In this document: positions 55,501-64,000 of the stretch, piece after piece
Layout of the letters: each line of letters begins with the position of its first letter
Numbering within the stretch: the first letter of the stretch is position 1
Assembly: GCA_963556695.1 (NCBI GenBank)
Contig: CAUWAG010000003.1
Coordinates: 3,286,001 to 3,350,000, forward strand
Length of the DNA: 64,000 nucleotides
Direction: 5' to 3'
Source: Anthostomella pinea
Lineage: Eukaryota; Ascomycota; Sordariomycetes; Xylariales; Xylariaceae
Notes under the pieces: model-generated
Told to the model about the DNA's origin: nothing
The model's database searches: none
Seen by the model: only the letters and a program-made list of their open reading frames with translations
Made by a program: the position numbers and the translations under genes

Positions 55501-56709
55501 TGTGGATATGCCACCAGAGGCCGATAGAAGACGGAGGCCGGTGGCCCAGGACGAGCTGAAGAAGGAGAAGCCAGCAGAGCAACGCCAGCCATGAGACCTG
55601 GATGCATCTGGAGAGACTAATCGTCGGAAGAGTGAGCATGACTACACGGCACTAGTGGAAATCCTTACTGGTCTGCAATTCCTGTGCTCTAATCTGGGCC
55701 AGGGATTAGTCGAGGACGAGATGGTCCGGGGCATGGATGCAATGATGAAGGCGCCCCGGGGCAGGACACATGCTGGAGCAGGGTATAGAAAGCGGCATCG
55801 GTTTGCCAGGTAGTCTGTAAATTTAGGAAGAAAAAAGCTTCTCTGCGTAGATATCTCTCGATAGATGCACTGAAGTGCGAAGCCTGAATGAAACTCCATC
55901 TCCACTTTACATTTTGCTGGAAACCATATCAGATTCCATGTTGCCGCAAAAGGCTACAGTTTCTTGGCTGTGATTCAGGCGTGGATATGTCTTCATTCTC
56001 TCCAATATATTTCCCGCGGCTGTTTGCTCTCACGTGGTATTTGAACTATTGTCAAAGCTCGGCTTTGACAAACTTACAGGACAGGCTTTCAGCTGGCAGC
56101 CACCAACCGTCAACTTGCGCAGAGCCTGGCTAAATGAGGCGGCTTGGGTGTCCGGCTGTGCCAGACGCCAGTTTATTAAGCCTCTGGTTTTTGCTCATAT
56201 GCTCTGGTGGCTTCCAATAGATGTTACTTGGGACGCAAATATGACCAAGCTGGCTGAAGATACTAGCCGAGAGGGTAACTTGCCAGGCCAGTGAACATCG
56301 TGGTTCTAGAGAATGCACACCGATGAGACTGACATGTAGTTCAATCCCCAATCTGGCAGACTGAGGTCATTCGAGTTCCAGAGTGACAAATTTACCACTG
56401 ATTGAAAACTTGCTCTCGAGATACATGTGGTATGTATTCTGAAAGCAGCAAGATGCACTAGAAAGTCATACAACCCTACAGGTCAATTTATGGCAATCTG
56501 TGACTTAGGATGTGATTGTCAGTGGCCAGGGACTTATAGGTGGCGAGAAGTATCATCTAGATATCATGGTATGAATTCAGTCGCTCCCAGGAAGCCCACC
56601 AGCGCTCGCGCTTGTCATCCTAGGAAACAAATAGTAGTATACATTGTACACTATGTAGAATCAGACTGGGAAACAGCAATTCGCTAGCCCAACATACTCG
56701 AGCGCCCCT
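55501..56709. other. Gene-poor stretch
   Basis: No supported gene. A plus-strand frame around 56034-56294 (ELLSKLGFDKLTGQAFSWQP, EAAWVSGCARRQFIKPLVFA) is somewhat protein-like but isolated; it may be another remnant. Confidence 0.3.
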
Positions 56710-57201
56710 TCATTGGTTGGTACAATGGACGACCAAGTAAGTAGAGTTACTAGCGTAAGAATACATCCAGCACGCGTCGCCGTCATTCTTACACTGTCGT
56801 GAGAAGGATACGTCAGCAAGCTACACACAGCACAAAATGAGGTGAAACACATACAGCAAACTGTGACTGCGTAGCATCATCGCCGTTATCGCCACACGGT
56901 GTCATGGCCTCGTTATTGTGCCACTGAAAGTCGCAGCCGTAGGAACCTCCGTTGTCTGGCAAGTTGCAATTACCTGCTCCATAGTTGCCGGCTTTGGTAC
57001 ACGTCTATTGCACCCGCGTCAGTGGTTAACTTTCTCCAGGTTCTGTACAGTCGCGACTCGACTACTTACGCCCGTATATCTGATACCACCTACGACACCG
57101 GTGTAGTCGCACTCATTGTGCCCAGCGAAGAGCGGATTTGCCGGGGTCGCGGAGGACAGGGCCAAGAGGTTTGTGGCGACAGCGAGTATGGATAACTGCA
57201 T
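56710..57201 (-). CDS. Small secreted cysteine-rich protein (8 Cys, three exons)
   Basis: Minus strand, exons 57201-57070, 57004-56855 and 56793-56710, all phase 0, with introns of 65 and 61 nt, give 121 aa. The N-terminus MQLSILAVATNLLALSSATP is a clear signal peptide with cleavage near ATPA. The mature protein has eight cysteines (NECDYTG, GTCTKAGN, GNCNLPDN, YGCDFQW, TPCGDNG, ACKND, ACWMY, VHCTN), enough for four disulfides, and is Gly/Asn-rich and acidic. There is one NST glycosylation sequon. It is well conserved in frame and splice signals although it lies in decayed DNA. No family recognised; a secreted effector-like or cell-surface protein is possible, but role is not shown. Confidence 0.8.
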
Positions 57202-57659
57202 TTTGGAATAGAATAAATGGTTGAACGAAGGAACACGAAGATTAAGTGCGTGAATGAAAGAGAGTATATCGAAACGAACGAGTATTTTTAGTCGAGCAGT
57301 GATTGAAACTCAGGCAGACCGATGAGGACATAAGCCACACCAGAGGGGATGCGCACCTATTTATCTCCTCGTTGGATTGAGCTTCCCCCAGTACAATCCG
57401 TCAGCCCCTAGGCGGCTCACAGCCGATCCTGCGCCTCGAATCCTTCGTCCAGGGTCTCGAACTCTGCTATTTTGGGTTGAAGGAGTGCAGGATTTGGCGG
57501 GAACATCCTTGTTTGGCATATTGAAGCTTCCTTCTAGCGCAGAACAGAAGACGAATCGAAATTCGATTGATGGTGAAACGAGAGGAGCGCTTTTAGCTCG
57601 TTGCCTAAGCTCCTATTTACCAGGGCCCCTTTCTAGCTAGTTTCCTCTAGGCCAGCTCC
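57202..57659. other. Promoter of the secreted protein gene and intergenic sequence
   Basis: Nothing else seen. Confidence 0.3.
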
Positions 57660-58420
57660 TTAGGAATTCCTAGTTAGCTGATTCGAAAGGGGCCTGCCTC
57701 GGCAAGCTTGCCCAGCGCAATCCGAAGTGCAAGCACCATGATTTCTTGTACAAATCCGATGGCTACCATTGCGTGTATGGAAGTCGGTCCATGCACTCTG
57801 TCCGGCCTGATCATCGCGTAAAGGTGTATAAAATAATGTAGTAAAGACTTTGTGCGCACGTTTCTTTGACTTGAACATGGCACCTAGGTCTTTGCGCTGC
57901 GGCAGAGCAAGTTCTGTGGTTGAACAGGAAGGACTGTTAGCAACTTTTCTTTTTGGTAGGACGCTGGTAGAATTCAACTTACCTTCTGTTTGTGAACTAA
58001 GGATGCCTCTTGATTTTGCCTTTTGGCTCCGGGTTGGGACGTTAAGTTGGCTTCCTTGATCTGATGAATGCCTAAAACCGAGGTTGACGGTTACCGGTAT
58101 GTCGGCAGCGACGTGAATCACTCCTTTGGGTTCGGACCAAGCCAGTGTTCTATGCATTGGATTTGTTCTTGAGGCCAATTCTTTCAGCCATTTGAGGTGA
58201 TGCTTCCCTAGAGCCTGGGTAACATACTCGTCAAACCTAGCCCACAGCTGATCCAGCTGACTCTCAGCTAGCTGCATAGCTTCGGTGTTCTCTTTGGTCT
58301 TTCGCTTGTTGAAGGGGTAATTGGGCTTGCCGGAGAGAGGCCCGGCAAGTTTTCCGAGGCCAGGGTCGTTTTCTGGTCTCGCTGTTGCTTCCATCAGCTC
58401 CCATACTGGTGCGATCAAAC
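57660..58420 (-). pseudogene. Remnant of an expanded fungal protein family of unknown function
   Basis: Minus frame, no ATG at its upstream end. Seen: AMQLAESQLDQLWARFDEYV followed by TQALGKHHLKWLKELAS and RTLAWSEP; later KRAHKVFTTLFYTPL. After that the frame breaks: the expected continuation (IHAMVAIGFVQE) is in the overlapping frame at about 57780-57750. From memory, fungal genomes carry many copies of a family with this order (LDxFWxxVD helix, LQRTPxW, KRAxKVFxxLFxxP, FxHAMxxxGF), usually longer at both ends. The copy here is truncated and frameshifted. The family assignment is by recall and needs a profile search. Confidence 0.5.
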
Positions 58421-59275
58421 CTTCAAATTATTGCCGTAGATCAAGACGATCTTTGCGACTTAACACCTCATCTGCAAGGCTAGAGAACACTCGTGGTCTA
58501 TATATTCTCAAATGGATCTGAAGCTCGCCGACAAGGCCCAGATCAGGTAAGACACGCAGATGGAGGGGCGATAATCGGCTTTGGTTGGCCTTGCTTTGAC
58601 TCTCCCGGTCTAGTTACTGGAAAGCTGTTCTGGAGCCTACAGCGAGATCATTTGGTCCGGCGACATTGCTTTAGGAACTGTATCATATGAGTCCTTGGGA
58701 CCGAACAACCCCCTAACATATTGTGAAGGCCGCTTCGCATGATTTTGGCAGTACTCTTGAATTCGGGATAATATTCTACGACTTGGGAATGATGTGTAGT
58801 CAGTGGCCAGCGTGGGTGCGGCTACACGGGCTGGCGTGGACCGGCTTTTCAAGCACCATACATGACTCGTCTTACATGCGTAATATATGACTTGCGTCTT
58901 GCAGTGGCTGCGGTCCGTTATGGCCACTCAGACACGCTCCGGGTCGCTTTGGTTCTGTTGACCTATTCCAAGAAGCTCGTGAGTACTGTGAGACTTGACT
59001 TGGCTGTATTTGATCTTCAATCTCGATGCAGCTGAAAACTTTGTCTACCGCTCTCGAAAGAGAATGGAGCGATATGATTTATATCCTCGTATTTTTAATT
59101 GCCACTCCTTCCATAGTCAATAACTGGGATGGACGTAAGCAGTGGAGTGGGAAGAACATTGGCGCAAAGCAATAGGCTGAACATCTGGAGATGGGCATTT
59201 CCCGACTAATTCTGATTCTTAGGGCTTTTGTGGTGATAGTCAAGTATTTGTCTAGCGACAGGAAGAGCTTAAACC
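58421..59275. other. Gene-poor flank of the AT-rich block
   Basis: No supported gene. Base composition is still normal up to about 59280, where it falls sharply. Confidence 0.35.
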
Positions 59276-59938
59276 GATGTAGACAGGGTTCCGAATAACT
59301 TAACGGATATTAATATGTTAGTTGAGTTGACGTTAATATTTACGTTAACTTAACTTACGAGGACCCTTATAGCCTTGGTATAATAGTAGCTGTACGCGAT
59401 ATTAGTAGTAGTAGCCCCGTTACCCTAGTATTATATAACTAGCACGTAACTGCCGGGACGACAGGTTGTTCCGGAACTACTAGGGACCCGAATTATAAGC
59501 CGGGTGGATATATTTATCTCCTTATTAGATTTAGTTACGTTGCCCGATTTTTCTTTTCTTTTTTAGATAAAAATTTGTTATACGTATATAGTTAATATAA
59601 GGCTTCTACGTCTTTATTACATATATAAAACGTAATAACCTTTTATTTAATATTTACCGTTTAAAAAGACATTAAATTTTGAAAAAAAAAAGCGAACCGA
59701 TTAGACCGATACCAGCTATAATACGACGAAATGGGATTTAGAAGCACGTCTTATAGACAATTTAATGTAAAGTACCTGATTAAAGATCCTGGTATTATTA
59801 AAAATCTTGCGTAGTTAAAAAGACCGCTTTTCAAAAAAAGGCTAAATTATAAGTACGATTTATAGATAATAATTATTTTCGTTATTACCTAAACGATTTA
59901 TTATTTTATTTATTTATTATTATAAATAATATAAATAT

Positions 59939-60346
59939 TGTGACGGCCTGCACGGATCTTCCCACATGACAAGCCGATGCTTCCCAATAAAGGAAAGATC
60001 TGACCAGAGGATCACCTTAAAGGGGCAACCTCCCGCTGTACCAATCTCTCTCTCTCTTTCTTTCCTCTCTAGTCTTGATATTCTCGTCAATAGAGTAATA
60101 GCTGCTTGCTGCAGGCCATGTCCCAGCTCCCCAGTATGCTCGCCGTGACAGACCTTCCCACATGACAACCCGATACCTCCCAATAAGGAAAGGATCTGAC
60201 CAGAGGATCCTCTTAACGGGACAACCTCCCGCTGTACCTATCTTTCTCTCTCTTCCTTTCTTCTCTAGTCTTGATATTCTCGTCAATAGAGTAATAGCTG
60301 CTTGCTGCCGGCCATGTCCCAGCTCTTCGGTACGCTCGCCGTGACA
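59939..60346. repeat. Tandem dimer of an LTR-like repeat (about 212 and 196 bp)
   Basis: Unit A (59939-60150) starts TGTGACGGC and ends CTCGCCGTGACA. Unit B (about 60151-60346) follows at once, is about 90% identical over most of its length (shared blocks: CTTCCCACATGACAA, TCTGACCAGAGGATC, AACCTCCCGCTGTACC, CTAGTCTTGATATTCTCG, TCAATAGAGTAATAGC), and also ends CGCTCGCCGTGACA. TG...CA ends and this size fit a fungal Gypsy-type LTR. A dimer sharing its junction is odd for LTRs. The units are not AT-degraded. Pyrimidine-rich TCTCTCT runs lie in the middle of each. Confidence 0.75.
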
Positions 60347-60689
60347 TTCATAATCAATGAATTAACTAGCAACGTTAACAATTTCTTAAATAAAAACGAT
60401 AAGATCTTCTATATTCTTAATTAATTAAAAAGCTTTATATTGAAGTAGCTAATATTTTATATTAAAAGTAATAGAATTATTAATAAAGCTATGGAATTAA
60501 TTTATAACAAAGTCAAACTATTTATATAAACAGTGTATTAATCAGATTTTTAAATACGAAACGAAAGAAAAGTTCAACGCGTTTAAAAGGGTGAATGAAT
60601 TTAGTTTTATTAATTTTAAGTTTAACTTTATAAAATTAACCAGGTAAAACTAAAAAAATAGCTCGGTTAGGAAAAAGAAATATTAAAAT

Positions 60690-60919
60690 TGTTGGAACAG
60701 GCTTGAACGATCAATTATAATACTCAAGTATTGGGTCAAGGTCATGATGTTGCTGATGGTTGGATTGGGAAGTCTAGCTGTACCTGCAGGTCTGGCTAAG
60801 TGACCTCACAATCTGGTATCTAATCTCTTATCTAATCATACATGTGGGTCTTCTATGGATGGTTTGACTGTGGAATCACATGGACCCAACAGAACTAACT
60901 GTTAAATCGTTCAAGTCCT
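60690..60919. mobile_element. Solo-LTR or inverted-repeat element in the AT block
   Basis: A GC-normal island has TGTTGG at 60690 and CCCAACA ending at 60891, the classic ends of a Copia-type LTR. Alternatively CTTGAACGAT (60702-60711) and ATCGTTCAAG (about 60906-60915) form a perfect 10-bp inverted repeat, extended by AGG/CCT with a gap, which would suit a MITE. No target-site duplication was fixed for either reading. Confidence 0.45.
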
Positions 60920-61795
60920 ATTTTTTTGATAAAAATGAAAAAAGAGGTCGATTTTGAAAAGTTATATAAATATGTAGTTTAATACGATTAAATTAATTTT
61001 TTAAAAAGGTACATAATCGTTTAAATATAAAAGCTAAAAGTTAATGCAAACCTCTTTCAAATAACAGATACTTTTAAAAATATTAATAGTCATCTAAATT
61101 AAGCTATTTCTTACCCAACTATACTTTTAAAAGATCTTTCTTTTATAGTTCTTTTTTAAAATCTTTTTAATTATTACGGTTTTAAATAGTAAATAAAACT
61201 TTTAATAGATAAAAAACATATACAAAACCTTAACTTGAATAAATTAAATATTTATTTATAAAAAGGGCCAGTGTTTCGTTTATTAGGGGTATAGTTATTA
61301 TAATAATAATAACTTTATAAAAAAACAACTTTAAGGATTTTTTCTATTTTTTTGGATTAACGCTTTTTTTTTATAAAACTATTTTATAATACTGCTATAA
61401 GTTTTTTACTATCACTTTTATTATGATAAAATTATTAAAAGGTTAAATTTGAAATAACTTACATATCATTCTTAAAGGGCTATATTTATTTTTAATGTCA
61501 AATACATATGTTTATTTAAAAACACCCGTTGAAATTTTTCCGCAAGGTTTTAACAGAAATATTATTCGATTATTTAATAACTAATAATGAACTATTTCTT
61601 TTATTTAATACCTTAATAATCTAAATATGTTGATTAATATATTAATCAAATTATAATTTGGTTTGTAAATTTTTTGACACTATCACATTAAAACGGTTTG
61701 AAACTCTTGTTTCGCTATAATTTTTAAATGTAATAATAAATTTACGTAAATAATTGATATTACTTCTTGTACTTATTTTCATATTTGAAAGAAAA

Positions 61796-62051
61796 TGTCA
61801 GATGTGGTGGTGGGGTTGGTGTGTGGTTTGACGTGGTCCGTGCGTCACTATAGGGTGTGTGACAGCAATCGGGTATGGTGTGGCAACCAAACTGTGCAAA
61901 GACAGCTGGCCAAAGGATCTAGCGCAATGCTCAGGCATCTTCAATTGAATGCGATGCCAAAAGTCGTTTAGTTAAAATGAGAATTACCCACTTGCGGATT
62001 CAAACCTTAAAAGGTGGGGTTCAACGCAAATACCAATAGACTAACTAGGGT
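61796..62051 (-). mobile_element. Candidate tRNA-derived SINE
   Basis: Read on the minus strand, 62051-61986 is tRNA-like: 5' ACCC can pair with 3' GGGT, an A-box-like TAGTCTATTGGT follows the start, and a B-box-like GGTTTGAATCC lies about 24 nt after it. It is about 66 nt long, too short for a normal tRNA, and no anticodon arm is clear. A GC-normal body of about 190 bp continues to 61796, where the AT-rich block begins. This order (tRNA head plus unrelated body) is that of fungal SINEs. Tail and target-site duplication were not identified. Confidence 0.35.
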
Positions 62052-62725
62052 GAACAGTGTCAGATACCAGCGTGCCGCTTTGGCCACGTCTAGTACTAGC
62101 CATGTCATGTGGATGAACTGGTGCTAGCATGGGACTAGCACACACAGCCAAATTAGTGCTAACCAAATAGACGAGCAGAACTTGCTCATCACAACAACAT
62201 AATTCACAATACATCTGACCGCTGTATTCAACAAACAGTGTGCCACCTGCAGCGATGGGTAGCAAAGAGAAGGGCGTTTCTTAGTAAAATATACCTCTAT
62301 TTGTAGTTGTTGGGAGTGAGGATCAGTAATGGCTGATTGTAAAGATCAGCAACCGCCGATTTGCCTACTTAAGGCCTTGATTTTGCACTGATCTTGAGAA
62401 GAATCGCTAACCAGCCCCAATGGTAATGCGCATACTGCTCTCAAGATCGACTAAATACGTCTTTTTCAGGTGTATGAGGGTTGATCTGTACGGTCACCAA
62501 TGGGCAATGGCGGGCACCAACGATGGGGGGTGGTTACCCCACCGCTGCGTCGCTATGCTAGATAGATGTTAGATACTAGCACGAATACCACACTTGCCAA
62601 AAACAACTATTTTTCTTGGCGCCCCGCTGTTGGGGCGCAACCTCGATTTCTACGCTAAAGCAGGCACTTCTTTCAGTAACTGACTATCTTTGCCAAGACA
62701 TAAGAGAAATTTTCTCACAAGCCGA
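62052..62725 (+). other. Probable 5' untranslated part of the LINE, with hairpin
   Basis: No gene. A perfect 7-bp stem (GCGCCCC / GGGGCGC, 62619-62638, 6-nt loop) lies about 90 bp before the LINE ORF1 start. The 5' edge of the LINE is not defined. Confidence 0.35.
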
Positions 62726-64000
62726 ATGGCACCCTTTCACAGCGGGCCCCCAAACACGCCCGTGGCCGTCCCAAAGACGACCACCGGCGGCGTGCTCAAA
62801 TCCCCGGCCCCTAGAAAGATATACGGCCCGGCAACTCCGAACAGGCTCCGCCAAGCGCTGCTTGACGACATCAGCAGCAGCCCGTCACAGGTTTCTGAGG
62901 CTGACTTCACCTTTGTTTCCCCTCTGAAAGGAAAATCCCGGAATATCAATGATAACAGCACCACTGGAATGAAACAACCTCAATTAAACGAAATCTCTGC
63001 AGACCAAGCCATTGGATGTGATATAGGGAGTAAAGCCTCCTCTTCAGAGTGCCAGGACCAAGTTATTAGGATACTGGCTGAAGACAAGGACCTCTATGAA
63101 GCCAGAATGACAATGTTTCAAGAGTGTGCTGCAGCAGTCGATAAGACACTTGAGAAAGCTGGAACCGAACTATACTCTCATGCCAAGGAGTTCAGCACTT
63201 TCTTCTCTAAATGTCTGAGCGAGTGGCTGGAAACCCGAGATCTGCCCAAAAGGAAGACCATCCCTGGGGGGATAGGGATGGTAAAGCCCACCATGACCTT
63301 TGCCCAAGCTGTCTCCTCTAGCTAACAACAGCATCTACGGACAGTCAATACTACCATAAAGAAAACACAGCCTGGCGCCCGTATCACTACCACCCAATTA
63401 AGGAAGAAACAGGATGATCTCCTGGTCTTTGTTCGCATGGATAATAGCCACCTAGAGCCTTACAGAATAAAGTCTATACTGAACAAAAGACTTAAGCTCC
63501 ACCCTCAAGAGCTTAAAGAAGTGACACGGTGCCCCTCCGGATTTACCTTACACCCAAGGGACAAGCCAACTCAGGCTAAGTTCCTGGCCTTCTAAGAAGA
63601 AATTACCGACATTCTTAAGGCAGAAAAGATCGAGACCCACACAGTCTGGCATCACTACAAGGTCAATGGATGCCCAAGAAAGGTCATCAATGCGAAAGGG
63701 TTGACAATCGACATTACCGACATTATTGTTGCTAAGAAAGTTGAAGCCCAAACAGGTAACAGACCTTTAAGGTACATACTCTCAAGGAACACAGTTAATT
63801 CTTATCCAGAGACTACATGGGTGATCTCTCTACTCCGTGCAGCAAAGAAACTATTTATGCTTTTTGCTCACTTAATGACCTCAAGACACATTCAATACTC
63901 CCCCAAGGTTCACCAGTGTGCGAGCTGCTTCAGATACCATGGTAGGAACTACTGATGTAAAAAGCAAGTATGTGCACGTTGCACCAGTGCAGTACACCAG
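62726..64000 (+). mobile_element. Tad-type LINE, ORF1 (gag-like), continues beyond the window
   Basis: ORF1 starts at ATG 62726 (MAPFHSGPPNTPVAVPKTTT), with a Pro/Ser-rich head and a helical part (RILAEDKDLYEARMTMFQEC, KEFSTFFSKCLSEWLETRDL). It is interrupted by a TAA at 63323-63325 after TFAQAVSSS. The same frame carries on (KKQDDLLVFVRMDNSHLEPY, RIKSILNKRLKLHPQEL), has a TAG-type break near 63592 and later frame changes, then VWHHYKVNGCPRKV and a zinc-knuckle region CASCFRYHGRNY with CARCTS near the edge. This order, with an RNA-binding-like domain before CCHC-type knuckles, is typical of ORF1 in fungal Tad/LINE elements. The copy is defective. The reverse transcriptase should follow outside the window. 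Confidence 0.75.

Larger units (their letters stand above)
59276..61795. other. AT-rich, RIP-like block
   Basis: Composition changes abruptly to long A/T runs with TA dinucleotides everywhere and essentially no open frame. Such blocks in Pezizomycotina are usually repeats mutated C to T by RIP. Two GC-normal islands (59939-60346 and about 60690-60919) interrupt it and look like later insertions. No transposase or polymerase sequence can be read. Confidence 0.7.

Noticed and set aside
1..64000. CRISPR arrays, bacterial operons, telomere repeats and rDNA
   Set aside because: None seen; the sequence is eukaryotic with spliceosomal introns.

Overview
The window is nuclear DNA from a filamentous ascomycete (Pezizomycotina, most likely a Sordariomycete). 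The signs are short 40-110 nt GT-AG introns, good Kozak contexts, and typical fungal genes: MDM12, FAB1, UTP11, a DUF6594 protein and a mitochondrial BolA. There are also Tad-like LINE fragments and a very AT-rich block of the kind left by repeat-induced point mutation (RIP). No rRNA, canonical tRNA or CRISPR array was seen. Gene models below are spliced by hand from GT-AG signals and frame continuity.

Layout. 0.4-21.7 kb is a conserved core: eIF4E (+), a malonyl-CoA synthetase-type acyl-CoA synthetase (-), a mitochondrial BolA protein (+), a large disordered protein (-), the PI3P 5-kinase Fab1 (+, about 2494 aa), the ERMES subunit Mdm12 (+), a possible DNA-transposon relic and a 97-aa protein. 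22-34 kb is accessory and decayed. It holds two gene remnants, a frameshifted secreted Cys-rich ORF, an intact paraoxonase/arylesterase-like gene, a broken AlkB-like dioxygenase, a DUF6594 gene with an early stop, and a FAD-monooxygenase cut by a LINE reverse transcriptase fragment. 34-51.4 kb is again mostly intact: a glutathione S-transferase, a 356-aa conserved protein, a five-exon HELCH zincin-like gene, an RRM gene with one premature stop, a peroxisomal D-amino-acid oxidase ending in SKL, a secreted cupredoxin, a proline-rich membrane protein and UTP11.

51.4-64 kb is gene-poor and rich in mobile-element remains. It has a zinc-finger pseudogene, an intact three-exon secreted 8-cysteine protein, a decayed member of an expanded fungal family, and a block of about 2.5 kb of very AT-rich DNA with GC-normal islands: a tandem LTR-like dimer, a solo-LTR or inverted-repeat element, and a possible tRNA-derived SINE. 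ORF1 of a Tad-type LINE runs off the right edge.

The core genes serve translation (eIF4E), ribosome assembly (Utp11), membrane contact sites and phosphoinositide signalling (Mdm12, Fab1) and mitochondrial metabolism (BolA, possibly the malonyl-CoA synthetase). They do not form one pathway. The accessory part reads as a region where duplicated or non-essential genes are being lost beside transposons while small secreted proteins survive.
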